NCBI GenBank assembly: GCA_902562015.1
Contig: CACERX010000008.1
Span: 1 to 42,994 of the forward strand
DNA from: an uncultured SAR324 cluster bacterium
GTDB lineage: Bacteria > SAR324 > NAC60-12
DNA length: 42,994 nucleotides
Direction: 5' to 3'
Below are positions 16,257 through 25,069 of the stretch, piece after piece; position 1 is the first letter of the stretch, and each line of letters starts with the position of its first letter. The position numbers and the translations under genes are program-made. The notes beneath the pieces are model-generated. The model had not been told where the DNA came from. It made no database searches and saw only the letters and a list, made by a program, of their open reading frames with translations.

Positions 16257-17650
16257 TAAAAGAAAAATCTTCAGTGGTATTCAACGTACTGAAAAATTCA
16301 AGAACTGATTTAAGCATGAGTAATAATTTTTATATAGTTAGAAATATTTGTTGTTTTATTACAAGTTTGCTTTTTGGTATTTTGTTTTTTATCACAGCGG
16401 GAGGATGCACGGCAACAGAAGAAACCGCAGAAACTGCGCCAGAAATTCCGATTAAGAAAAAAGTACTTTTTAACCAAGAAATTGATGGCGGAAAAAATTC
16501 AGTGTCAGTTATAGAAGAGACTCAGGGGAATAAAAGGATTCTCAGGGTGCTACTGCAACGTGGAGACTTGAAATCTAATTTGATTCACCCAATTGATAGT
16601 CCCAATTTTGTTATTGCCGTTCCATTACAAGATGCCACCAGTAAAAACCTCTCTTTAAAAACTGCAGCCTTTGAACTAAGCCTTAAACTAAACATAGATC
16701 AACTACTTTCTCGGTACCTTTCACCAGAGAGATTTAATGTTTCTGTAATAATAAATTGGGATAAGAAACTGCTGCAGGAGGTACAATTGAAAAACATTCC
16801 TCTTGATACTGATGTATCGCAGTCACAGGCAGAATTAGATGAAGAATTAGATGAAGAATCTGCCATATCAGAAAGTGCAAAAAGAGACCATGAATTGAAA
16901 GAAGCTCTGAAATCAGTTCAGATAAGTGTTTTGCTTGATAATACTTTGCCTGAAACTCAGGCGCAGTTTTTATTGAAGCTGATTCCCGCACAGGAATTTT
17001 TCAATGCAGAAAGGGGTGATACTGTATCAGTGGAACGCACATCTTTTCCCAAACCATTTTCTGACAGTATTGCTCCATATGAAGAACAGATCGTTAGAAG
17101 GAAACTTACTGAGTTATTGATGAAATATGTTGCAAAAACAGACTTTGTAGTAAATGTAAAATTTTCTTTAATTGAAAACGGTGAAAAAAAAGAGGATTCA
17201 CCTCCTTCTGCAAGTAATATCAAAATGGAGATAAATTTGTTGCTTGACGATACAGTATTGCCTGAGATTGATGATTTCCTGAAGGAAGCGGTTCCGCTTG
17301 CAGTAAACTTTGATGAAAATCGCGGAGATACTCTTGCAATTATTCGGAAGACTTTTCCTGAGCGTTCATCTGACTCTATTACACCTGAACAAAGAACAGC
17401 CCTTAAAGATTACAGAATCAAAATTCTTGACGCATTCCAGACCGGAGACTATGTTTCAGGCTTGGAATGGGCAGAAAAAGGTTTAAGAGTTGCAGTTAAA
17501 CGCAGTGATAAAATATTTATTTTGAAAATGAAGGGTTCATTACATTTTCTACTCGAGGAAAAAGAAGAGGCATTGGAAACATGGGAGCACGTTCAGCGTT
17601 TGGATCCAGATGATGAAGAAGTACGTCAAATGTTGAACAACATGGAGTAG
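16250..17650 (+). CDS. Envelope protein with repeated FliF ring-like modules and a TPR-like tail
   Basis: The 466 residues begin with an N-terminal membrane or lipoprotein-type segment (about 33-53, ending AGGC). The following region carries a motif known from the FliF C-terminal periplasmic domain. It appears clearly twice: ISVLLDN...ERGDTVSVERTSFP (residues 225-267) and INLLLDD...NRGDTLAIIRKTFP (328-370). Upstream of each, and again near 147-170, is the pattern L-(x)2-LL-x-(K/R)-Y-x(6-8)-V-x-V-x-hydrophobic. Residues 390-460 look like TPR helices (ALETWEHVQRLDPDDEE). ATG 16250 has a good ribosome binding site (AAAGGA 16239-16244). ATG 16316 would give a more usual signal-peptide length. FliF homology is inferred from motif, not from a search. 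Confidence 0.6.
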   Translation: MVIKEKSSVVFNVLKNSRTDLSMSNNFYIVRNICCFITSLLFGILFFITAGGCTATEETAETAPEIPIKKKVLFNQEIDGGKNSVSVIEETQGNKRILRVLLQRGDLKSNLIHPIDSPNFVIAVPLQDATSKNLSLKTAAFELSLKLNIDQLLSRYLSPERFNVSVIINWDKKLLQEVQLKNIPLDTDVSQSQAELDEELDEESAISESAKRDHELKEALKSVQISVLLDNTLPETQAQFLLKLIPAQEFFNAERGDTVSVERTSFPKPFSDSIAPYEEQIVRRKLTELLMKYVAKTDFVVNVKFSLIENGEKKEDSPPSASNIKMEINLLLDDTVLPEIDDFLKEAVPLAVNFDENRGDTLAIIRKTFPERSSDSITPEQRTALKDYRIKILDAFQTGDYVSGLEWAEKGLRVAVKRSDKIFILKMKGSLHFLLEEKEEALETWEHVQRLDPDDEEVRQMLNNME

Positions 17651-17653
17651 AAA

Positions 17654-18844
17654 ATGAAGAAAGCCACAAAATACAGTGAATATTTGTTACATAAAGTGTT
17701 TTGCATCTTTATTTTCCTTAACTTCTGTTTTTTCACAGTATTGTATGCTCAAGATACCGATGAAAGTAATATCGGTCAGGATTTGAATAGTGAATTACAA
17801 GATGAGATTCCCTTGCAGGAACCATCTACGAAAAGGGCTCAAGAAGCAGCAGAGAAAAAACAAACTCTTGAAGAATTGCTTGCTGTACCTTTTAATCAAA
17901 TCAAGGAAGATCAAGATATGGAGCTTGGTTTCTCAGATGCAGAATCACCAGATAATGTAAGCAAAAAATACGAAGGTGAGGTAAAACTCCCACCACCTCC
18001 ACAACAGAGAAGAGTTGAAAGAGATATAGAAAAAAAGTTAGATAATATACTAAGAGAGAAATTGCCTAAGGAATATGTAGGAGTTTCGGTCAGTATTCGA
18101 TATATTTTGGAAACTGTTCCGGTCACTAAACATGACAAGAAGATTTCAAAAATAAAGTTACCAGGATTTGAAAATAATGTCTGGGTTCCAACACAGACAA
18201 AAAAAGTAATAGGCATAGTTAATCAGGTTCGCCCTTACACAACAATATTTGCTGTAGTTAATACACCTGTATCATTGTTTAACGTTGAAGTGCTTAGGCA
18301 GACACTTGACGAACGTATTAAATTCCTGAATTTAACTGGCCGAGATGTTCTGAAGTTTGTTCATGTTCCATTTACAACACCTGCTAAATCTTTTGTAAAA
18401 ACACTAGATAATGCAGCGAAAGAGCTTTCTGAAGTAAATCAAGTGGAAGAAAAAATTGAAAAAGTATATGAAGAAGATGAAGAAGTAGTTTTAGGAGAAA
18501 ATCAAGTACAAGTGGATTTGGCAAAAGTAGATGTAATGCCAGAAGCTGTTTTGGAGCCAGTTTCAGAACCAAGAAAGATAGACTTAAAATCAAAAGTTGA
18601 AACCACAAGATATTTATTGCAGGCACGTAAAGCATACATGAATGAAGATTATGATTCAGCCATAACCGCTCTCCGCAGAGCCATAGAACTAAATCCACTT
18701 TCCTCACAGGCTTTTGCAATGCTTGGCTCAATATATTATCGTTTGGGGTGGAATAGAATGGCCATGGAGAACTGGAAGTATGCATTAGAACTTGATCCAA
18801 CAAATGAAGGTCTAAAAAAATATCTCATTCGTTTGTCAAGGTAA
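17654..18844 (+). CDS. Periplasmic FliF module-like protein with TPR repeats
   Basis: The 396-residue protein has a signal peptide (residues 1-32, ending LYAQ) and so is probably periplasmic or envelope-bound. Residues 120-152 (KKLDNILREKLPKEYVGVSV) match the start of the module shared across this operon. NLTGRDVLKFVHVPF at 226-240 is a diverged form of its RGDT/PF end. An acidic linker follows (about 255-310), then TPR repeats at 318-391 (AYMNEDYDSAITALRRAIEL, AFAMLGSIYYRLGWNRMAM). The ATG has GGAG 6 nt upstream, inside the stop region of the preceding gene, so it is in the same operon. It may be a scaffold in the same complex as its neighbours; that is inference. Confidence 0.65.
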   Translation: MKKATKYSEYLLHKVFCIFIFLNFCFFTVLYAQDTDESNIGQDLNSELQDEIPLQEPSTKRAQEAAEKKQTLEELLAVPFNQIKEDQDMELGFSDAESPDNVSKKYEGEVKLPPPPQQRRVERDIEKKLDNILREKLPKEYVGVSVSIRYILETVPVTKHDKKISKIKLPGFENNVWVPTQTKKVIGIVNQVRPYTTIFAVVNTPVSLFNVEVLRQTLDERIKFLNLTGRDVLKFVHVPFTTPAKSFVKTLDNAAKELSEVNQVEEKIEKVYEEDEEVVLGENQVQVDLAKVDVMPEAVLEPVSEPRKIDLKSKVETTRYLLQARKAYMNEDYDSAITALRRAIELNPLSSQAFAMLGSIYYRLGWNRMAMENWKYALELDPTNEGLKKYLIRLSR

Positions 18845-18864
18845 TTTATAAATAAAGATATTCT

Positions 18865-20763
18865 ATGGCAAAAAAACATAAAAATATGAAAAGAAAAAGA
18901 GTTTTTCTGCCTATAATTATATCCACCTTAATTGCATTATTCCCATCTTTGTTCCTAGAAGCTCAGGAACGAGTTAAATCCCTAAATATTCGGCAATTTG
19001 AAATAGAAGAATCAATACGGAATGGTCTCAAGTATTATCTTGAACCAAAGGATTATGTTTTGCGTGTAAAACTTTTTGGTGAGGAGAGAGCAATTAGTGT
19101 AGCTAACGAAACACTTCCTGGTTTTGGTCAGCTTAATGAGCCCAGCAACACATCCGGTGCAAAATACTGGGAAATTAAACGCATGCGTGTAGATTTAGTT
19201 ATGCACAAAGAAGTTTCTCCTTCAGTAAACACATATATAGGGGAAATTGTTCCAATTCTCAGTGGAATAGATTACGAGCGTGGGGATGAGCTGGTATTTG
19301 TTCCAATTCTACCGAGCGAACCTTTCCCACAGCAGTCTGCAGTGAACTCAACTGATGAATTACCAGATGCAATGGTAAAAGCTTTACCGGAAGAAGCAAC
19401 AGTAAAAGATAAAGATGGATTACAAACAGGTGAACCAGCCACTGCAGATGATGAAAATAATATAGATGAGGAACCATTTTGGTTGAGAATGAGTGACATT
19501 GAGAAAATACTTACTGGTATGTTACTTGTACTATTGCTTTTGTTTTTCTGGGTACTATGGAAATTGAGAAAAGTCAAAAAAGTTGCTGTAGAACAAACAG
19601 GCTTTCCTGCTTTGATGCCTCCACAAACTCAAACACCTCAGATACCAAATGTTCCCCAACAGGGCTTTGTTGCTTTACCAGAGTCTAATGAAAAGATTGC
19701 TGAAAATAAAGAACATCACGATTATCAAATTGATAATGCAATAGTTAATGATGAAAACGAAAAACTTGTTCAAGAAATTGTTAAACAGCTTATTGGCCGT
19801 GTTGATTGGAAACAGGAACTGGTGCAGGAGATGTCCAGAGATAAACAATCTATGGATATGCTGACTCAGTTTATTGCTACCTTAGGTTTGAATTCATCGA
19901 GAAAACTATTTTCGGAAACAATCCCTCAAAACACTTTTCTGGATCTTGAAAAATTAGCAGAAGAATCTCATCCTTCTGCTGAGGATTCAAATGTTGTCTT
20001 GAAAGATATTCAGAAATTTTTACTAACCAAACAATTAACTGAGCCTGAACAAAACAAGACTAATCCATTTGCATTTATGGATCAGCTTACAACTTCTCAG
20101 ATAGGTTTTCTTGTTAAGGATGAACCATCTAAAATAAAAGCATTTGTTATAGCACGTTTGGATAGTGAAGAAGCGGCAAAGATCATGCGTGATCTTTCAA
20201 AAGATGAGCGAACAAATGTGGCTTTGGAACTAGGAAAACTTAATGAACTTCCTCTTGAGCTTGTGGAGAAAATTGGATATAACCTTGCGGAAAAAGCACG
20301 ACATGTTCCTGATGAAGGCACAGTAGGTGTTGACGGAATAAAGTTCATTGCAGATGTTCTAGGAGATTTGGATAACTCTACTCGACAGGAATTAATAAGT
20401 GGTCTAAGAACATCTGATGTCAAACTTAGTGAAGACATAGAGAGTCATTGCTTCATATTTGATTCTATTCCAGAAGTCCCTAAAGATATTTTGTTGGAAG
20501 TAGTAAGAAAACTTCAGCCAGATGATGTAATTACGGCTATTTCTGGTTCTACATCCAAAATTAAGGAAGCAGCAATAATGTGCTTCCCTGAGAAAAGTCG
20601 TGCTGCCCTTGTTTCATCACTAAAATCAAAAACACCTGATTCTGAAGAGATTCGTGTTTCTCGAAGGATGTTCACTGAAGCAATGCGTGAAATGGCAGAT
20701 GCAGGGAAATTGGACCTACAGGAAGTCAATACAAAATTTGCTCAAAGTAACTCTGAAAACTAA
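18865..20763 (+). CDS. FliF-module / transmembrane / FliG-like fusion protein
   Basis: The 632 residues run in order as follows. Residues 1-34 are a signal peptide. Residues 45-150 are a periplasmic module like the FliF C-terminal ring domain (SIRNGLKYYLEPKDYVLRV, then YERGDELVFVPILP with RGD at 139-141). Residues 216-233 are one membrane helix, followed by a basic stop and a 150-residue linker. Residues 400-620 are FliG-like. FliG landmarks are FMDQLTTSQIGFLVKDEPSKI (middle domain, EHPQ-like site), GIKFIADVLGDLD, FIFDSIPEVPKDIL (MFVF-like site) and KSRAALVSSL...MREMADAGKL (C-terminal domain). In normal flagella FliF and FliG are separate proteins; here the order matches a natural end-to-end fusion without the FliF N-terminal rings. 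The torque-helix charge pattern is only partly kept. Role: a ring-anchored rotor-like subunit, by inference. Confidence 0.75.
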   Translation: MAKKHKNMKRKRVFLPIIISTLIALFPSLFLEAQERVKSLNIRQFEIEESIRNGLKYYLEPKDYVLRVKLFGEERAISVANETLPGFGQLNEPSNTSGAKYWEIKRMRVDLVMHKEVSPSVNTYIGEIVPILSGIDYERGDELVFVPILPSEPFPQQSAVNSTDELPDAMVKALPEEATVKDKDGLQTGEPATADDENNIDEEPFWLRMSDIEKILTGMLLVLLLLFFWVLWKLRKVKKVAVEQTGFPALMPPQTQTPQIPNVPQQGFVALPESNEKIAENKEHHDYQIDNAIVNDENEKLVQEIVKQLIGRVDWKQELVQEMSRDKQSMDMLTQFIATLGLNSSRKLFSETIPQNTFLDLEKLAEESHPSAEDSNVVLKDIQKFLLTKQLTEPEQNKTNPFAFMDQLTTSQIGFLVKDEPSKIKAFVIARLDSEEAAKIMRDLSKDERTNVALELGKLNELPLELVEKIGYNLAEKARHVPDEGTVGVDGIKFIADVLGDLDNSTRQELISGLRTSDVKLSEDIESHCFIFDSIPEVPKDILLEVVRKLQPDDVITAISGSTSKIKEAAIMCFPEKSRAALVSSLKSKTPDSEEIRVSRRMFTEAMREMADAGKLDLQEVNTKFAQSNSEN

Positions 20764-20806
20764 TTTGAGCAGATTTAATTAATCTAATAAATAGGTATGT
20801 TCACAA

Positions 20807-21880
20807 TTATTTATAGTTGCACTTATCAGAATTGTGGTCATTTAGTTCGTTTATAATTGACAAGACCCTTTCAGGAGTGATACTGGTCAAGCATCGTAAT
20901 TTATCTGGGTTACTGCAACTTCCTCTTCCATCACGAGAACAAGGACGACATCTAAGTTTTTCTTTGGTTTCCATTATTTTGCTTTCCTTCAAAAAAGGTG
21001 AATAGCCGAATTCTCTAACTGTTGCTCCGAAAAATACTATTGCTGGAGTCTTCATCGCCTCAGCAAGGTGGCTTATTGAAGTATCGTTAGTTACTACAAC
21101 TCTGGCGTGTCTTAGTAGTTCTGCAGATTCAAGAGATTTAAAGTGACCAGCCGCATTTATAATTTTTCCATAAAAATCTTGTTCAAGCTTTGCATTTTCT
21201 TTTTCATTTTCGCCTCCTACTAAAACAACTGGAAAATTCTCCTTAATTAATTTTGAAATTAGTTCATTATAATATTTCAATGGCCAGCGTTTTAGTGGAT
21301 ATGAAGCAGATGCGCCAATGGCAATATACTTTTTATGTAAAAGATTGTTTTTCTTAAGAAAAATATTTATTTTTTTAACAATGTTGGTATTTGGAAATAA
21401 TTCTGTGTGATTATCTAATAAAAAATCTGTCTGCTTCTGAAGGGGGAGAAGCAGATGTACACGCTGGGAAAGAGTATTTTTTAAAAAATTAATTTTAAAA
21501 TTAATCAATAAACTTCTTTGCCAACTCCTTTTGTTAATCATCCAAACTTCTGGTTTTGTATGTAATCTGAAAATTGTTAAATGCCATACAATCCATATAC
21601 TTCTTAGTGAACGATGGGCATCAAAAACAATGTCAAAATTCTCTCTTTGCAATTTTTTTATCAATTTATGAAGTTCACTGTAAGATTCATTTCTTTTGTG
21701 CCAAATGAAATTATCTATATGGGGATTATTGTTCAATACCGAACCATCTCTATTAGAAGTTAACATGGTAATTTGAGCATGAGGAAAAATTCGTTTCAGT
21801 TCTCTGAAAATTGGTGTAGTTAATACCAAGTCTCCCAGTGCGCTGAAACGAATTATTAAAATTTTGTTAGGTTTAATCAA
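20807..21880 (-). CDS. Glycosyltransferase family 9 (heptosyltransferase-like)
   Basis: The 357-residue protein is of the ADP-heptose:LPS heptosyltransferase type (WaaC/WaaF/WaaQ family), acting on the cytoplasmic face of the inner membrane in LPS core assembly. KILIIRFSALGDLVLTTPIF at the N terminus is the hallmark acceptor-side motif. GASASYPLKRWPLKYYNEL and FPVVLVGGENEKENA fit the donor domain, and VVTNDTSISHLAEAMKTPAIVFFG is the conserved nucleotide-sugar site. A Cys-rich stretch near the C terminus (CRPCSRDGRGSC) also occurs in this family. The start is TTG at 21880 with AAAGGA three bases upstream. Which sugar is transferred cannot be told from the sequence. Confidence 0.9.
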   Translation of the reverse strand: MIKPNKILIIRFSALGDLVLTTPIFRELKRIFPHAQITMLTSNRDGSVLNNNPHIDNFIWHKRNESYSELHKLIKKLQRENFDIVFDAHRSLRSIWIVWHLTIFRLHTKPEVWMINKRSWQRSLLINFKINFLKNTLSQRVHLLLPLQKQTDFLLDNHTELFPNTNIVKKINIFLKKNNLLHKKYIAIGASASYPLKRWPLKYYNELISKLIKENFPVVLVGGENEKENAKLEQDFYGKIINAAGHFKSLESAELLRHARVVVTNDTSISHLAEAMKTPAIVFFGATVREFGYSPFLKESKIMETKEKLRCRPCSRDGRGSCSNPDKLRCLTSITPERVLSIINELNDHNSDKCNYK

Positions 21881-21916
21881 CGTTCCTTTAGCAATTGGAA
21901 TAAGTTTTCATGAAGT

Positions 21917-22357
21917 TTGCATTGTACCTTGTTCCATCATTTTCAGCGAATGTTCAATAGAATTCAAACCGGATCAATGAATGTAAATAACGCAGACTTC
22001 ACTTTTCATTTTAAAAATCAGACATCAGGAATTAAAAAATCTTTATCTGAAGTTGAAATTCAAAAACTTTCATTTCAGAACATTCGCAGTTTCAGACATA
22101 ATTTTGAAAAAGGAATCACAACAATGCGTTCTTTTTTAGGAGATGAACAACATCAGACAATGATTGTTGCAATGTATGAAGGAACTGAACAACTGTTAAA
22201 TAAGAATGTATCAGAATTCGCAGTTTTGGAATACCTAGAAGGATTAAAGTTGACAGCAAAAGAATTACGTCAGCAGGGAATTTACGGTGATCAGTTTCGT
22301 TCGGCACTTATGGAACATTCTTCTTCATCTGTTCGTGAATTGCTGCTTTCTTCATGA
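21917..22357 (+). CDS. Small conserved-looking hypothetical protein
   Basis: The 146-residue product was not recognised. It has no signal peptide or membrane segment. The C-terminal 100 residues look helical and charged (HQTMIVAMYEGTEQLLNKNV, YLEGLKLTAKELRQQGI). The start is uncertain: TTG 21917 is the longest, ATG 21950 and ATG 21977 are in frame, and none has a clear ribosome binding site. It lies 36 bp from the divergent glycosyltransferase and converges on tldE with 5 bp between stops. It is kept because the frame fills the space between two solid genes. Confidence 0.55.
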   Translation: MHCTLFHHFQRMFNRIQTGSMNVNNADFTFHFKNQTSGIKKSLSEVEIQKLSFQNIRSFRHNFEKGITTMRSFLGDEQHQTMIVAMYEGTEQLLNKNVSEFAVLEYLEGLKLTAKELRQQGIYGDQFRSALMEHSSSSVRELLLSS

Positions 22358-22362
22358 ATATA

Positions 22363-23721
22363 TCAGGTACCACTAACGACCATTTTGTCAATTTTAAATG
22401 CTGGGATTAGAATGGAGCTTCTTTCATCTATTTCACTCCCTATCATACTTAAATTACTCATCATTTCAGAAAAAGTTCCGGCAATTGTAAACTCATTTAC
22501 TGATTCTGCTAGTTTCCCGTCACGAATCCAAATTCCTTGTGCACCACGAGAAAAATCTCCAGTAACAATATTTGCACCCTGACCTGACATAAAGGTTAAA
22601 TATAAGCCATTTTTAACGCTCGCTATTAATTCTTCCTCAGGGTACTTGCCTAGTTCAAGTATCAAATTAGAGATTCCACCTGAATGACCGCTAGAAGTCA
22701 TACCAAGTTTATTTGCAGAATATGTAGAAAGCATATAGTTTTTTAAAACTCCATTTTCGATCAATACTAAAGGTTTTGCTTCTACACCTTCGCTGTCGAA
22801 GTGTCGACTGCCCAATTTACCAGGAAGAAGAGGATTATCAATCAAATTAATTTTTGAATCTGCAATTGATTCATTAAGGCTGTTCTTTAAAAAGGACTGC
22901 TTGCGAAATAGGTTTTCTCCCATGAGCGCAGATGCGATTTTTCCAAAAAAACTTTGTGCCATTTCTGAACTAAAAATGACAGGGACTTCTTGGCTTAAAG
23001 GTTTTACTGCACCAAGTTTTCGCAAGGTTCGATGGCAGGCTTTATCCACAATTTCTTCAGCAGGTTTTAAATTTTTGTGAAATCTTGCTGCACTATACCA
23101 ACCGTCTGTTTGTTTTCTTCCTATATTTTTGGTATCCCCGTTATTATTCAAAGATGGCTGTGGATCATCAGCAACCATGGAAACACCGAGGCTATATAAG
23201 GTTTTTGTTTCTCCTTCCAGAAAACCATTCGAGTCTGCATGCACGATGTGAGAGATACTATCAGAATAAAATGTTTGTTCTGTCCTAAGTCTCTTATCTT
23301 TGTTTAAGGTTAACTGTTCTAAATCAAAAGAAAATTTTATTTTTTCTTCAGAAGTTACTTTCTCAAAATCCGGATCTATAAATTCTAAGTTCCCCGGAGC
23401 CCGACCCTGCAAGTTTGGATCAGGCAGACTATAAAATTCGTCTTCACCCATGTAAGGAAGAGAATCTATCGTTGCACGAATTAAAGGAGATAAAGTTTCT
23501 ATACGTAAATCATTTGAAGAGACAGTTGATCTTCGTTTTTTTATGGAAATTGTAAGATGTACTCCAGACGAAACAGATTCTTGAAGAGATTCAATTTTAT
23601 TTTCTCGAATATCCACCTGAAAAGAAGTTGAGTTTGCAAGTGAAACAGACACCTTATCAGCGCCATACTTATGTGCTAGATCAATAATGTCCTTAGCAAT
23701 ACTTTTGTGTTTATTCAACAT
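22363..23721 (-). CDS. pmbA: TldE/PmbA-type metalloprotease subunit
   Basis: TldE (PmbA) pairs with TldD to form a zinc protease that matures microcins and acts on the CcdA antitoxin in E. coli; TldE itself lacks the metal site. The 452 residues match family length. The N-terminal domain has DKVSVSLANSTSFQVDIREN and QESVSSGVHLTISIKKRRST. The central region shows VPVIFSSEMAQSFFGKIASAL and LPGKLGSRHFDSEGV with the usual EN-G-LK-YMLSTYSANKLG. The C-terminal region has GANIVTGDFSRGAQGIWIRD. No HExxxH motif is present, which fits TldE rather than TldD. The tldD partner is not in the window. Confidence 0.92.
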   Translation of the reverse strand: MLNKHKSIAKDIIDLAHKYGADKVSVSLANSTSFQVDIRENKIESLQESVSSGVHLTISIKKRRSTVSSNDLRIETLSPLIRATIDSLPYMGEDEFYSLPDPNLQGRAPGNLEFIDPDFEKVTSEEKIKFSFDLEQLTLNKDKRLRTEQTFYSDSISHIVHADSNGFLEGETKTLYSLGVSMVADDPQPSLNNNGDTKNIGRKQTDGWYSAARFHKNLKPAEEIVDKACHRTLRKLGAVKPLSQEVPVIFSSEMAQSFFGKIASALMGENLFRKQSFLKNSLNESIADSKINLIDNPLLPGKLGSRHFDSEGVEAKPLVLIENGVLKNYMLSTYSANKLGMTSSGHSGGISNLILELGKYPEEELIASVKNGLYLTFMSGQGANIVTGDFSRGAQGIWIRDGKLAESVNEFTIAGTFSEMMSNLSMIGSEIDERSSILIPAFKIDKMVVSGT

Positions 23722-23906
23722 GATTAGATATATATAACTAATTATTTACTATCACAATTGTCTATTAATGCTATGCAAATTTCAAAAATAATTTTGGAGT
23801 TTATTTGACAACAGGAATAGAAGTTGACTTGATTTGTATGATGAATGTTCAATAGTCTATTATTATGCATTAATTAATCCGACTTTAAAGGTTCTATTTT
23901 CACTCT

Positions 23907-23982
23907 GCTCCCATAGTTTAACTGGATAAAATAGGGGATTCCTAATCCCTAGCTCCGCGTTCGAGTCGCGGTGGGAGCACCA
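23907..23982 (+). tRNA. tRNA-Arg (anticodon CCT)
   Basis: A full cloverleaf can be drawn. The acceptor stem is GCTCCCA with TGGGAGC, the D-arm is GTTT/AAAT with a GG-containing loop, and the anticodon stem is GGGGA/TCCCT around loop TTCCTAA. The T-stem is CCGCG/CGCGG with TTCGAGT, the discriminator is A, and the encoded 3' CCA ends at 23982. The anticodon at 23941-23943 is CCT, which reads AGG. A 9-bp AT-only inverted repeat (23982-23990 with 24003-24011) follows and may help 3' end formation. Confidence 0.95.
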
Positions 23983-24299
23983 TTAAATATGAATACAAAT
24001 GGATATTTAATATGATCTATATTAGCATAAGGGACTTTAATGAGAAAGAGACCATTCATTTTGTATACGTTATAAACAAAAAAATAATTTAATTATTCAT
24101 TATATCAAATAGATTTAGAATTGATCAAATTACTCGAATCAATTTTTAAGAAAATTTTTGTCTAAGTTAAATAAAAAAATACAATAAAAGGAATAGAGAA
24201 AAAAGTAATAACAATGATCGGGATTGATAATTTGAATTTATTTAATTTGTTTTTCATACTGAACAAATATTCTAAACAATTTAATAGCTAAGGGAAAAA
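23983..24299. other. 317-bp AT-rich gap after the tRNA
   Basis: The gap holds the 9-bp inverted repeat ATTAAATAT/ATATTTAAT just after the tRNA and otherwise runs of A and T. No open frame, RNA fold or repeated element was seen. There is no integrase gene or duplicated tRNA end that would mark an attachment site. Confidence 0.5.
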
Positions 24300-24890
24300 G
24301 TGGCACACATTTCTACAATGGAAAGATTAGGGACTTCTGCACCTAAATTTGAATTGCAAAATTTTAATACTGGCTATAGCGAAAAAATGGTTTCTTTGGA
24401 AAACTTTGATAATTTTCCTGCTTTATTAGTTGTTTTCATTTGTAATCACTGTCCGTATGTGATCCATATTAGAGACTCATTTTTAGGTTTCTCAAATGAA
24501 TATCAAAGTAAAGGTCTAGGTATAATCGCTATAAATTCTAATGATATTTTAAGCTATCCTGATGACAGTCCAGAAAAAATGAGAGATGATGCGCTTAAAT
24601 ATGCCTACCCCTTTCCTTATTTATTTGATGAGAACCAGGAAGTGGCTAAAGCATATCGTGCTGCATGTACACCGGATTTTTTTCTTTACGATAAAGAACG
24701 TTCATTGGTTTACAGGGGGCAATATGATTCAAGCAGACCAAAAAACGCTATTCCTGTAACTGGTGAAAATATTCGAGAAGCTACTGAAACTTTGCTTAAA
24801 GGAGAAAAAATTACTGCAGATCAGTCGCCAAGCATGGGATGTAATATCAAATGGAAAAAAGGGGCTGAGCCTGATTATTTTTTCAAATGA
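24300..24890 (+). CDS. Thioredoxin-like / AhpC-TSA family protein
   Basis: The 196-residue protein has the redoxin fold of the AhpC/TSA type: APKFELQNFNTGYSEKMVSL, then FPALLVVFICNHCPYVIHIRD with a CxxC motif (CNHC). LGIIAINSNDILSYPDDSPEKM and RAACTPDFFLYDKERSLVYRG carry the cis-proline region. It ends with SPSMGCNIKWKKG, the usual end of this cytoplasmic subfamily. It probably acts as a thiol reductase or peroxidase; the substrate is unknown. The start is GTG at 24300 with an AGGGA-like site just upstream. There is no signal peptide, although it precedes the ACIII cytochrome genes by 179 bp. Confidence 0.85.
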   Translation: MAHISTMERLGTSAPKFELQNFNTGYSEKMVSLENFDNFPALLVVFICNHCPYVIHIRDSFLGFSNEYQSKGLGIIAINSNDILSYPDDSPEKMRDDALKYAYPFPYLFDENQEVAKAYRAACTPDFFLYDKERSLVYRGQYDSSRPKNAIPVTGENIREATETLLKGEKITADQSPSMGCNIKWKKGAEPDYFFK

Positions 24891-25069
24891 TTAGATACAT
24901 ATTTGACTTATTAAAAAATATTACAGTCAGAATTTTTTTTTGAAGCTTTATAAATTAAAATTTAACAATTTAATTTTTAAATAATGTTTGCAATTTTAGG
25001 ATCTACATGATCTTATTGTTGATTGGATTAAATTATTGAAAATAAACATAACCCCTAAGAAGTTTTTTC

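Noticed and set aside
23907..24011. tRNA gene as an attachment site for a mobile element
   Set aside because: No integrase, no repeated tRNA 3' end and no accessory genes follow; the region is ordinary.
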